From: Thermoplasmata archaeon
GTDB taxonomy: Archaea; Thermoplasmatota; Thermoplasmata; Lutacidiplasmatales; UBA184
Direction: 5' to 3'
NCBI GenBank assembly: GCA_030037875.1
Contig: JASHPV010000139.1
Location: 1-30,397, forward strand
Length of the DNA: 30,397 bases
Every line of letters begins with the position of its first letter. Position 1 is the first letter of the stretch. Made by a program: the position numbers and the translations under genes. This document shows positions 16,000 through 23,291 of the stretch, one piece after another. A model generated the notes under the pieces. It was not told the origin of the DNA. It was given only the letters and a program-made list of their open reading frames with translations, and did not search any database.

Positions 16000-16692
16000 T
16001 CAGCCCTTCCCGCAGCGTTTCAGGAGTCGCTGAGGGGTCTCTCGGAGGACGCGGGTCACCGCGGAATCGGGTACGCCGGCTCCCCGCGCCACCTGACGAG
16101 CGTGGGCCGCGGACACCAACTGGTCCGTGGCGTGCGCGTCGGAATCCACGACGAGGTCGTTCCCCACCTCCAGCGCGGTCCGGGCCACGTGGCCGTTCGT
16201 GACCATGTGGAGGGCCCGGGCCGTGAGCTCCAGAACGACGTCGTGGGCCTTGGCCAGTTCGGCGTCGCTTACGGTCAAGAACCCGGGATGTGCCAGCACA
16301 TCCACCTCGTTGAGCTCGACGGCGGCTCGGTTCGTTCCCATCGGGACCGGGTTCGCCGGGGTCTCCCCATGAACGATCACGATCTCCGCCCCCGCGCGGC
16401 GGGCCGCGCGCACCACGTCGGGAATCTTGCGAGGCGGGATCATCGTCACTTCGACGCCAATCAGGGTGGTCAGCTCCTCTCCTTCCCACGCGGCGGCTTC
16501 CTGGCGCAGGCGATCGAGGAGAGGTTTGGGGTCTTCCAGGGCCACGTGGTCCGTCACGGCCAGCGCTTGATGTCCGAGCACGTCGGCCTCGCGCCACATG
16601 TCTGTCGCCGAGGCACGGCCGTCAGTGAGGAACGTGTGGGAATGAAAATCGTACCGTTCCCGTCGCGGGCTCGCGGAGGGGATTTTGGGCAT
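16000..16692 (-). CDS. PHP-family metal-dependent phosphoesterase
   Basis: The 230-residue protein shows the PHP metal-binding motifs in order: DFHSHTFLTDG (HxH), AVTDHV, GVEVTM (Glu), IVHGET, DVLAHPGF and DSDAHA. These ligands normally hold a multi-metal centre that hydrolyses phosphoesters. Stand-alone archaeal PHP proteins are often called histidinol-phosphatase-like, but no histidine genes are near, so the substrate is open. The ATG at 16692 fits a weak TATA-like CTATTC on the minus strand near 16712. The tRNA-Tyr gene precedes it on the same strand. Confidence 0.85.
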   Translation of the reverse strand: MPKIPSASPRRERYDFHSHTFLTDGRASATDMWREADVLGHQALAVTDHVALEDPKPLLDRLRQEAAAWEGEELTTLIGVEVTMIPPRKIPDVVRAARRAGAEIVIVHGETPANPVPMGTNRAAVELNEVDVLAHPGFLTVSDAELAKAHDVVLELTARALHMVTNGHVARTALEVGNDLVVDSDAHATDQLVSAAHARQVARGAGVPDSAVTRVLRETPQRLLKRCGKG

Positions 16693-16760
16693 CGACGCCG
16701 GGGCAGGTCCGAGGGAATAGGAGCTTTGCCATGGGCCCGGGGGCGAGGCAACGGGGTAAG

Positions 16761-16866
16761 TCCCGGCTGCCTGACTCGAACAGGCGACCTGAGGATGTCC
16801 ATGGGGGCCGCCGGCGACCGGCGGTCTCGACTACAGTCCCCCGCTCTACCACTGAGCTAAGCCGGG
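16761..16866 (-). tRNA. tRNA-Tyr (GTA), with 34-nt intron
   Basis: On minus, acceptor CCCGGCT pairs with AGCCGGG, followed by discriminator A. The D-arm is GCTC/GAGC and the T-arm GCCTG/CAGGC with loop TTCGAGT. Anticodon stem GGGGA/TCCTC closes the loop CTGTAG-A, anticodon GTA. A 34-base intron sits at position 37/38 and contains a perfect 7-bp hairpin, CCGCCGG-TCG-CCGGCGG. The mature tRNA would be 72 bases. The C1-G72 pair is the archaeal tyrosine identity element. Confidence 0.95.
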
Positions 16867-16890
16867 CTGAACAGAGGACCCGCCCTCGGT

Positions 16891-16898
16891 CTATAAAG
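16891..16898 (-). promoter_or_regulatory. TATA box for tRNA-Tyr
   Basis: CTTTATAG on the minus strand is centred about 27 bases upstream of the tRNA 5' end, a near-ideal archaeal promoter position. It lies just after the adenylate kinase stop. Confidence 0.75.
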
Positions 16899-16908
16899 GT
16901 CGCGTCGT

Positions 16909-17538
16909 TCAGCGCAGCGCTTCCCGTACCCGAGCGGCAACTTCCTCGACCGAACCACCGGCCGCGACAGTTCGCAAAAGACCTTGGGTGCGGTACAGAT
17001 CGAGGAGAGGCACCGTGACCTCTCGGTACACCGCGAGTCTGGTGCGCACCGCTTCCTCGGTGTCATCGGGGCGCTGGATGAGCGGGGTCCCGTCCCGGTC
17101 GCATCGGCCGGGTACCCGGGGCGGTTGCGTGACGAGATTATACACGCTTCCATCGACCGGGCAACTGCGTCGCTGGGAGAGGCGTTCGACCAGCACCGAT
17201 TCCGGGATCTCGAAGTAGAGGACATGCTCGACGGGGGTGATCTCGGCGAGACTATGGGCCTGGGCCACGGTCCGGGGATATCCATCGAGGACGAAGCCCC
17301 GCTGGGCGTCCGGGGAGGCGAGTCGCTCCCGGAGTATGCTCAGCACGAGAGCGTCCGGGACGAGCAGTCCCCGCCGCATGTATCCATCAGCTTCCCGGCC
17401 CAGCGATGTTCCCTGGGCCGCGGCTGCCCGGAGCATGTCGCCCGTGGAAAGGTGAGCGATGCCGAGCTCGGTCGCGAGCCGCTTCGCCTGGGTCCCTTTT
17501 CCCGCGCCGGGCGGCCCGAGCAGCACGATGCGATGCAT
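16909..17538 (-). CDS. adk: Adenylate kinase
   Basis: Adenylate kinase interconverts ATP plus AMP with two ADP. The P-loop is LGPPGAGKGTQ at the N-terminus, with AMP-site STGDMLR and the FVLDGYPRT motif. A long LID domain follows with Cys pairs of zinc-finger type (RRSCPVDG and GRCDRDG), then RPDDTEEAVRTRL. At about 209 residues it matches the long bacterial-style kinase rather than the short archaeal AdkA type. A GTG at 17589 overlaps the UMP kinase stop (GTGA) and would add 17 residues. I prefer ATG 17538 because it gives the usual N-terminus and because TATACGG on minus (17561-17567) would start a leaderless mRNA there. Both forms may exist. Confidence 0.92.
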   Translation of the reverse strand: MHRIVLLGPPGAGKGTQAKRLATELGIAHLSTGDMLRAAAAQGTSLGREADGYMRRGLLVPDALVLSILRERLASPDAQRGFVLDGYPRTVAQAHSLAEITPVEHVLYFEIPESVLVERLSQRRSCPVDGSVYNLVTQPPRVPGRCDRDGTPLIQRPDDTEEAVRTRLAVYREVTVPLLDLYRTQGLLRTVAAGGSVEEVAARVREALR

Positions 17539-17585
17539 CGGCGGCCGGGACAAGGGCGACCGTATAGCGTTGGCCGGGTCCGGGG

Positions 17586-18293
17586 TCACCGAATCTCGGT
17601 GCCGGCGAAATCCTCTCCCCGGAGCGCCCGCTCCAGGTTGGAAAGGTCGCGGCCTTGGACGATCCGCAGCGGGATCTTGCCCCGCGCGAGGGATTCCAGG
17701 CCCAGCCGGTCAAACACGAACTGCTGACCCGCGGTTCCCGCCACCGAGGCCTCGATCATTTTCCGGAACCCGGCATAGTCGAGCCGATCGATGCGCTTCG
17801 CGGACGGGTCCTTGCGGGGGTCGCGTTCGAAGAGGCCCGGCACCCGCGTGGCGTTCACAAGTCGCTGCGCCCGGAGACGCTCGGCCAACAATCCTGCGAC
17901 TCCGTCGGTGGTATGGCCGGGTTCTGTGCCCCCCAGGACGACGATCCGAGAGCGATGGGCCTCGCGAACCGCTTCCGCGAGCGAGGTCGGCGGATGCGAC
18001 GGGCACGGAGGTCCGATGACCGCTGCGAGCAACCGGGCGTTGAGGCGGCTCACGTCGATGCCCAGCTCATCCAGTTCGGTCTCGGTGAGGCCCAGGGCTC
18101 GGCCCAAGCGAATGTAATCACGGGCGACCCGGCCCCCGCCGGTCGTAATGACCAGGGGAAATTCGCTCGAGACCTTCCGGATCAGGGCGGCCAGGTCCGG
18201 CAGAAATCGCTCATCCTCGTCCCCCGTGACGAGGACGGAGCCGCCCATCGAAAGCACCACGGGGGGGACCCCCCCTCCCGCGCGTTCCGGCAT
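17586..18293 (-). CDS. pyrH: UMP kinase, archaeal type
   Basis: This amino-acid-kinase-fold enzyme phosphorylates UMP to UDP. The motifs are VVLSMGGSVL at the start, LVITTGGGRVARDYIRLGRALG, IVVLGGTEPGHTTDGVA, LVNATRVPGLFERDPRKDP, and the C-terminal RIVQGRD. The length of about 235 residues fits archaeal PyrH. The start is uncertain: ATG 18293 was chosen, but a GTG just before VLSMGG would give a more typical N-terminus. Between the two sits a GGGGGGGTCCCCCCC tract (18261-18275), a spot prone to sequencing slippage. It is followed by adk, whose possible GTG start overlaps its stop. Confidence 0.92.
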   Translation of the reverse strand: MPERAGGGVPPVVLSMGGSVLVTGDEDERFLPDLAALIRKVSSEFPLVITTGGGRVARDYIRLGRALGLTETELDELGIDVSRLNARLLAAVIGPPCPSHPPTSLAEAVREAHRSRIVVLGGTEPGHTTDGVAGLLAERLRAQRLVNATRVPGLFERDPRKDPSAKRIDRLDYAGFRKMIEASVAGTAGQQFVFDRLGLESLARGKIPLRIVQGRDLSNLERALRGEDFAGTEIR

Positions 18294-18350
18294 CTCGAAA
18301 CGCAGGGGGCGTTCGGTCAAACCTCTTGTGCCCCCGGTCCGGACTGCGTA

Positions 18351-18360
18351 GGACTTATCT
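18351..18360. promoter_or_regulatory. Shared TATA-like element between pyrH and rpiA
   Basis: GGACTTATCT on plus and AGATAAGTCC on minus is the only AT-rich element in the divergent gap. It sits about 40 bases before the rpiA GTG at 18397 and about 60 before the pyrH ATG at 18293. Confidence 0.45.
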
Positions 18361-18396
18361 CTCCGGGTCTCCCCTCGCCGGCGAAAGGTCACCGGC

Positions 18397-19104
18397 GTGG
18401 AGATCGACGAGGAAAAGGCGCTCGCCGCCCGGGCGGCCGCGGGCCGCGTGCGGGCCGGTCAACGGGTGGCGCTTGGGACGGGTTCCACGACCGCGTTCAC
18501 GATTCGGGCCATCGCGGAGAACTTTCCCGGAGGCGACAATCTGTCGATCGTCGCGAGCTCGGTCGCCACGGAACGGTTCGCCACGACGCTCGGGCTCCCG
18601 GTCCGAGCGTTGGAACCGAACGACCATTTTGACGTGATGGTGGACGGCGCCGACGAAGTGGCCCCGACGCTGGCGCTCACGAAGGGAGGGGGTGCCGCGC
18701 TCTTCCGAGAAAAATTCCTCGCCCGATTGAGCACGGAGCTAGTGATCGCGGTCGACCACACCAAGCTCGTTCCCCGGTTGGGCACCCGGGCCCCGATACC
18801 GATCGAGATCGTTCCGTTCGCCCGGGTCAAGCTCATCCATCAACTCTCCGAGCGGTCGCTGTCTCCTCGTCTTCGCGCGGACCGCGTCAGCGGCGCCCCG
18901 GTGCTCACCGACAATGGGAACGAGGTGCTCGACCTCTTTCCAGAGGACGGAGTGCGCGATCCCGCCCATCTCGAACACGAGCTTCGCCTGCTGCCCGGCG
19001 TGATCGAAACGGGCCTCTTCGTCGGCCTGGCACACCGGGTGTACGTGGGCCTTCCCGACGGGACCGTCCAGGAGATTCTCCGCCCCGACACCAAGCCCGG
19101 GTAG
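18397..19104 (+). CDS. rpiA: Ribose-5-phosphate isomerase A
   Basis: RpiA interconverts ribose-5-phosphate and ribulose-5-phosphate. Diagnostic motifs are VALGTGSTTAF, IVASSVATERFA, DVMVDGADEV with the catalytic Asp pair, LTKGGGAALFREKF (conserved Lys and Glu), and DHTKLV. The C-terminal GVIETGLFVGLAHRVYVG is typical. At 235 residues it is standard length. The GTG start is about 15 bases after the start predicted from the shared TATA-like element. With the transketolase and transaldolase genes further downstream it supplies pentose interconversion. Confidence 0.96.
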   Translation: MEIDEEKALAARAAAGRVRAGQRVALGTGSTTAFTIRAIAENFPGGDNLSIVASSVATERFATTLGLPVRALEPNDHFDVMVDGADEVAPTLALTKGGGAALFREKFLARLSTELVIAVDHTKLVPRLGTRAPIPIEIVPFARVKLIHQLSERSLSPRLRADRVSGAPVLTDNGNEVLDLFPEDGVRDPAHLEHELRLLPGVIETGLFVGLAHRVYVGLPDGTVQEILRPDTKPG

Positions 19105-19123
19105 CACGTCCCCGGTGGGGTCG

Positions 19124-19144
19124 GGGGACCTCGCGAGGGGTCCC
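19124..19144 (+). terminator. Hairpin after rpiA
   Basis: GGGACC and GGTCCC can pair around an inner palindrome CCTCGCGAGG, about 20 bases after the rpiA stop. No T-run follows, so a role in termination is uncertain. Confidence 0.3.
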
Positions 19145-19153
19145 TGATTTATC
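19145..19153 (+). promoter_or_regulatory. TATA box for enoyl-CoA hydratase gene
   Basis: TGATTTATC lies about 44 bases before the ATG at 19193, predicting a leader of about 15-20 bases. The purine-rich GGGAGAGGG just before the gene could act as a ribosome binding site. Confidence 0.55.
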
Positions 19154-19192
19154 CCGGGCCCGGCTGCGCCGTTCGGGAGAGGGATACTATCG

Positions 19193-19975
19193 ATGGACGG
19201 GAAGTACATTCACACGCGGGTGAGCGACGGGGTCGGCTACATCGAGATTCAGAAACCGAAAGCGAACACGTACGACCTCGACATGATGCGCGAGATCGAC
19301 GAGGCCCTCGAGGAGATGCGGTTCAACCACGAGGCCCGTGTCATCGTCCTCGCCAGCCGGCTGGACGGATTCTTCAGCGCCGGCGCCGACATCGAGATGC
19401 TCAAGCGGAGCACCCCGGAATACAAGGCGATGTTCTGTCTCCACTGTCAGGAGACGCTGAACCGGTTCGCCTCGACCCCGAAGGTCGTGATCGCGGCCAT
19501 CAACGGTCACTGTGTGGGAGGCGGACTCGAGATCGCCCTCGCGTGCGACCTCCGGATCATGGCCAAGGACGGCGGGAAGATCGGTCTCCCTGAGGTGACC
19601 CTCGGCGTGTTGCCGGGCACCGGCGGGACCCAACGTCTCCCCCGGCTCATCGGACCCTCGCGCGCGCTCGACATGATGATCACCGGCAAGCTGCTCTCCC
19701 CCGACGAAGCGCTTCAGATCGGTCTCGTCAACTACGTCTATCCCAAGGCGAGCTTCGCGGAGGACGTGCATCAGTACGCGAAGAACCTGGCACAAGGTCC
19801 TGCGCGCGCCGTCAGCCTGATCAAGCGGTCCGTGGTCGAAGGGATCGAAGAACCCCTCTCCGCGGGCCTCGCCCTCGAACGGGAGCTTCAGAACGAGCTC
19901 TTCGTCACCGAGGATGCCAAAGAGGGCATCGCGGCGTTCGTCGAGAAGCGCAAGCCCAGCTTTAAGGGCCGCTGA
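19193..19975 (+). CDS. Enoyl-CoA hydratase/isomerase family protein
   Basis: The 260-residue crotonase-fold protein shows AFSAGADI-type oxyanion sequence (FFSAGADIEML), AAINGHCVGGGLEIALACD, and LPEVTLGVLPGTGGTQRLPR with a Glu in the catalytic position. RALDMMITGKLLSPDEALQIG follows, with an SLIKRSV helix. It would hydrate 2-enoyl-CoA or open or isomerise a ring-derived acyl-CoA. It has its own TATA box. The PaaA-like oxygenase gene follows after 25 bases, so the pair may act on the same CoA thioester. The exact substrate cannot be read from sequence. Confidence 0.92.
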   Translation: MDGKYIHTRVSDGVGYIEIQKPKANTYDLDMMREIDEALEEMRFNHEARVIVLASRLDGFFSAGADIEMLKRSTPEYKAMFCLHCQETLNRFASTPKVVIAAINGHCVGGGLEIALACDLRIMAKDGGKIGLPEVTLGVLPGTGGTQRLPRLIGPSRALDMMITGKLLSPDEALQIGLVNYVYPKASFAEDVHQYAKNLAQGPARAVSLIKRSVVEGIEEPLSAGLALERELQNELFVTEDAKEGIAAFVEKRKPSFKGR

Positions 19976-20000
19976 ATCGTATCGTTGGAAGAGCGGTTCT

Positions 20001-20852
20001 ATGGCAAACTCTCCCAGTGCCGGCCCCGGTGCTCCCCCGGCCCCGGGGGCGGCGCCTTCCGGGAAGAACCTCCGGGAGGGGGGCACTATCGAACCGGTCC
20101 GCGAGATCCTCTGGGGGTCGTCGGTCGGGGTCCGGAAGTACGAGACACCGGACGAACTCCCCGCCGAGCTCCGGAAACTCATCGTGAAGCTGATGGTGGT
20201 CCAGGCCGACACCGAGTTCGCCTCGATCCAGCAGCACCGGCCCTGGCTCGACCACGCTCCCACGCTGGAGGACCGTTGGATCGAGGCACGGATCGTCGCG
20301 GACGAGGCCCGGCATGGTCTACAGGCCTGCCGTATCCTGAAGGATTTCGGGGAAGAGGGGCAGGTCTGGATCGACGAGCTCCTCGCCAAGAAGGAGGGCC
20401 AGCACAAGCTCGATGCGTTCAACATGACCTTCGACCTATGGGCCGATGTCGGCGCCTTCACCTGCCTCGTCGACCGGGTGGGCGTCTACCAGCTTCGCGC
20501 TTTCCAGGAATGCTCGTATGGTCCCCTCGCCCGGGCCATGCCGTTGATGCTCTCGGAAGAGCAGCTCCATCTGAACTTCGGCGCCAATGTGCTCCGTCGC
20601 ATGGTGCGCGAGGGCCCGAAGTACGCCGGCACGCCGGAAGAGGCTCAGAAGGCCGTTCGCCGATGGTACCCGAGGGCGCTCGACATGTTCGGCCATTCGA
20701 ACTCGGAAACGAGCCGGAAAGCGATCGAATACGGGCTCAAGCGCTGGACCAACGAGGAGGCCCGGCAGCGGTTCATCGCCGAGACCTCTCCCATCCTCGA
20801 AAAGATGGGGATCGAGGTTCCTCCGTCCGACTTCGACCGCCGGATCACGTAG
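20001..20852 (+). CDS. PaaA-like diiron oxygenase subunit
   Basis: The 283-residue protein resembles PaaA, the ferritin-like catalytic subunit of ring 1,2-phenylacetyl-CoA epoxidase. It keeps carboxylate-bridged diiron ligands in family order: Glu72 (ADTEFASI), Glu102-x-x-His105 (DEARHG), Asp149 (LWADVGAFTCLVD), and Glu187-x-x-His190 (SEEQLHLNFG). The stretch CSYGPLARAM is also PaaA-like. About 28 Pro/Gly-rich residues precede the domain. The ATG at 20001 was chosen; an earlier in-frame start lies inside the hydratase gene. The other epoxidase subunits (PaaB-E) are absent from the window, so its electron donor and scaffold are unknown. It converges with the decarboxylase gene, stops two bases apart. 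Confidence 0.85.
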   Translation: MANSPSAGPGAPPAPGAAPSGKNLREGGTIEPVREILWGSSVGVRKYETPDELPAELRKLIVKLMVVQADTEFASIQQHRPWLDHAPTLEDRWIEARIVADEARHGLQACRILKDFGEEGQVWIDELLAKKEGQHKLDAFNMTFDLWADVGAFTCLVDRVGVYQLRAFQECSYGPLARAMPLMLSEEQLHLNFGANVLRRMVREGPKYAGTPEEAQKAVRRWYPRALDMFGHSNSETSRKAIEYGLKRWTNEEARQRFIAETSPILEKMGIEVPPSDFDRRIT

Positions 20853-20854
20853 GC

Positions 20855-21916
20855 TCAGCGTCCGGTCGACCGGATCTCCCGAGCTGCCGGGCCCGGGCCC
20901 AGCACTCGGGTGTCGGCGACCCCCGGGATCCGTCGTAGAAGGGCCCGGACCTGCGGAACCATCGGGCGGAGCGTGAAGACGTGAACGTGGGCGCCCGCGT
21001 CGTGGGTGTAGCCCGCGATGGCGTGGCCCGCCGCGCGATTCAAGTCTAGCACGGCGCCGAGGACGGCCCGGGACACCGGCGTGAGGTGATCCAACGACGG
21101 GACCGTCGTTTCGCAGACGCGTCGGAAGTCGTCGCACTCCTCGATGACCAACTCGAGGAATCGGTCGGAGGCACGGGTCCGGAGGGCATTCCGGATCGCC
21201 GCGAGCCGCCGGGGCACCGTACGGAGTCGCTCCGCGTAGGCGGGAGAGGTGCGGACGGTTTCCTGCATCGCGTTCGCCGACCGGATGGCCTTTTCCGGCG
21301 CATCCGAGACGATGACAACAACATCCCGGAGCTCCGGCCAGTGATCGGGAAGGAACAGGGGACGCGCATAGGAGTCCCGGCCATCGGAACGCTGGCCCAT
21401 CTGCCACTCGACGAAGCCGCCAAAGACGGATCGGCTCGCGCTCCCCGAGCCCTGGCGCGCGAGTCGGGATAGTTCCCGAGGCGTGAGTTGGAGTCCGGCG
21501 GCCCGGCTCGCGGCGCCTGCCAGCGCGGCGAAGCCGCTTGCGGAACTCGCCAGCCCGCTTGCGGTGGGGAAGTTGTTGCGAGAACGGACCTCCGCATAGG
21601 AGGAAACGTCGGCCTCTTCCCGGACCCGGTCGAGGAACTCCACCGCTCCTCGCAACGGCCCGGCGGCTGCGGGCCGGCCGTTCAGCCAGAACCGGTCCCG
21701 GGGCAGGGAAGGATCGAAGCGTACCCAGGTCCGGGTCCGCAGTTGACTGACCGTCATCGACAGGGAAGAATTGTTGGGAAGGACGAGCCGGTCGTCGCGC
21801 ATTCCCCAGTACTTGACGAGGGCGATGTTGGGAGCCGCTTCGTAGCCCGCCAACTTGGGAGAAGAGGGACGTCGCGACACTTCGGGCCCGGTCCTCGCGT
21901 ACCGCCCCGCGTACAT
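20855..21916 (-). CDS. Mevalonate (di)phosphate decarboxylase family protein
   Basis: This 353-residue GHMP-fold protein belongs to the family that decarboxylates phosphorylated mevalonate in isoprenoid (archaeal lipid) synthesis. Family features are APNIALVKYWGMRDD (Lys35), LPNNSSLSMTVS, the phosphate loop ASGLASSASGFAALA, GSGSASRSVFGGFVEW, and the C-terminal Asp in YTHDAGAHVH. Retained Lys, Arg and Asp argue for a decarboxylase rather than mevalonate 3-kinase, its close relative in Thermoplasma. The classical DAGPN motif reads DAGAH, so the substrate (5-diphosphate, 5-phosphate or 3,5-bisphosphate) is open. ATG 21916 was preferred over an upstream TTG at 21964 because the promoter lies between them. 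Confidence 0.9.
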   Translation of the reverse strand: MYAGRYARTGPEVSRRPSSPKLAGYEAAPNIALVKYWGMRDDRLVLPNNSSLSMTVSQLRTRTWVRFDPSLPRDRFWLNGRPAAAGPLRGAVEFLDRVREEADVSSYAEVRSRNNFPTASGLASSASGFAALAGAASRAAGLQLTPRELSRLARQGSGSASRSVFGGFVEWQMGQRSDGRDSYARPLFLPDHWPELRDVVVIVSDAPEKAIRSANAMQETVRTSPAYAERLRTVPRRLAAIRNALRTRASDRFLELVIEECDDFRRVCETTVPSLDHLTPVSRAVLGAVLDLNRAAGHAIAGYTHDAGAHVHVFTLRPMVPQVRALLRRIPGVADTRVLGPGPAAREIRSTGR

Positions 21917-21946
21917 AGGCACGCCCTCGGCGGCCGGAACCGAGGG

Positions 21947-21957
21947 CTCTTTATTCT
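21947..21957. promoter_or_regulatory. Divergent promoter, decarboxylase and thioesterase genes
   Basis: CTCTTTATTCT on plus sits 25-30 bases before the ATG at 21979 (leaderless thioesterase). Its complement AGAATAAAGAG sits about 35 bases before the decarboxylase ATG at 21916. No other AT-rich element is present in the gap. Confidence 0.55.
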
Positions 21958-21978
21958 TGACCAAGGAATGTTACGACC

Positions 21979-22461
21979 ATGAAACGGCCGGCCGGCCCGT
22001 CGGAGCCCAGGCCCTCGCGACTCCCGCGTAACTGGAAGACTGTCGCCCGGATGGCCGGATTTCACCGCTCGATCGGCTTTACCATCGACCCGAGGGGATC
22101 CGGGCCCGGCGTCTGCACCGTCCGCGGCACCGTTCGGCCGATGCATCTCAACATCAACGGCGTCGTGCACGGAGGCGTCTATGCCACGGCGCTCGACACG
22201 GCCATGGGCGGCGCGGTCGTGAGCGATCTGGCCGAAGGCGAGTCCACCGCCACCACGTCGCTCTACGTGGAGTTCTTGCGGTCGGCGCGGGCCGGCGTGG
22301 AGCTGGTGGCGAGGGGAGAGGTCCTTCGTCGAGGCCGGCACCTGGCGTTCGTCGAAGGCAAGCTCGACGATGGACAGGGGAACCAGTTCGCTCAGGCCCA
22401 CGGAACGTGGTACATCTGGTCCGCCGAGGAGCGGCGGCCGGCTCGGGCACGACCTCGATGA
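21979..22461 (+). CDS. Hotdog-fold thioesterase, PaaI-like
   Basis: The 160-residue protein matches the PaaI/YbgC hotdog thioesterase family, which hydrolyses acyl- or aryl-CoA. Key segments are MHLNINGVVHGGVYATALDTAMGGA (split over residues about 55-79, with the HGG signature and following Asp) and STATTSLYVEFLRSA. The chain ends with an aromatic strand HGTWYIW. The ATG at 21979 fits a leaderless mRNA from the divergent promoter. The gene shares an ATGA overlap with the next membrane-protein gene. It may relate to the nearby hydratase and PaaA-like enzyme, but this is only by proximity. Confidence 0.88.
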   Translation: MKRPAGPSEPRPSRLPRNWKTVARMAGFHRSIGFTIDPRGSGPGVCTVRGTVRPMHLNINGVVHGGVYATALDTAMGGAVVSDLAEGESTATTSLYVEFLRSARAGVELVARGEVLRRGRHLAFVEGKLDDGQGNQFAQAHGTWYIWSAEERRPARARPR

Positions 22462-23291
22462 TGCAACCGACCCCCTCGGCACTGTATCGCCTCGCCCAGG
22501 TGCTCCGGGTGCTCGCGATTCTGGCCCTCGTGTTCCTCGTGCTGTTCCTCGCCACCGTCGCGTTCTCGGCCGTCGAGCTGGGGGAGGGGATCGCCAAGCA
22601 GTCGGGCTCGCTGCATCATTCCGTCGCGGCGGCGATCGTCGGCACCGACATCGTCGTCAACGTGACGTTCCCGGTTCCGAACCAGGGGTACTACAACGTC
22701 CAGGGCCTGACCCTGGCCGCGATCTTCTCCAACCAAACCATCCAGTCCGGGCCGCTCGCCGTGACGACGGGAGGGCCGACCAACATCCCCGGTCACGGAC
22801 ACGGAAACTTGAGTCTCCTCACCTCCTTCGACATGGCGAATCCGGCCGGACCCTTTCTGCTGCTGCACGATGCCGAGATCCAGGGAGTGCTCTGGCTCAA
22901 CGCCTCCTACGCGGTCATCGTGCCGGTCAACCTCGAGGTCGCATTCAACTACCATTGGGGCGCGCCGTTCGCGAACCTCAGCTACACCATCGGAACCCCC
23001 GTCCCCCAGAAGAACGAGACCGTGGCGATTCCGGTCACCATCCATTTCGAGAACCATACCCCCGGGCTGGCCTTGGCCGGGAACCTGGCGGTCGTCGTCA
23101 CCAACCCCAATGGAACACTCTGCACCCGGCAGACGTTCCCGGTGGAGACCCATGAGGGTCCGGTGACGCTGAAGGAGACGTTCTACGCGGGCGAATCGTG
23201 CTCCATCAGTGGGGATACCATCGCCTCGGTGTTCACTTCCCCGGGTCCGCCGCCCATCGACATTAGCCTCCCCACGGAGACCATCCCATGA
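22458..23291 (+). CDS. Membrane-anchored extracytoplasmic protein, unknown function
   Basis: The 277-residue protein has one strong N-terminal hydrophobic helix (VLRVLAILALVFLVLFLAT), then a long outside-facing region. That region is beta-rich with repeats of the type VNVTFPVPNQGYYNVQGL and VNLEVAFNYHWG, several N-x-S/T sites, and two cysteines (LCTRQTF and SCSISG) that may pair. The alternating strands resemble LEA-14/WHy-like or Ig-like envelope domains, but I cannot name the family. ATG 22458 overlaps the thioesterase stop, and its own stop overlaps the next ATG, so three genes form a tight unit. Confidence 0.75.
   Translation: MMQPTPSALYRLAQVLRVLAILALVFLVLFLATVAFSAVELGEGIAKQSGSLHHSVAAAIVGTDIVVNVTFPVPNQGYYNVQGLTLAAIFSNQTIQSGPLAVTTGGPTNIPGHGHGNLSLLTSFDMANPAGPFLLLHDAEIQGVLWLNASYAVIVPVNLEVAFNYHWGAPFANLSYTIGTPVPQKNETVAIPVTIHFENHTPGLALAGNLAVVVTNPNGTLCTRQTFPVETHEGPVTLKETFYAGESCSISGDTIASVFTSPGPPPIDISLPTETIP

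Noticed and set aside
19914..20000. Extended N-terminus of the PaaA-like protein from an earlier ATG
   Set aside because: The extra 29 residues lie inside the enoyl-CoA hydratase gene and are basic low-complexity sequence unlike the family.
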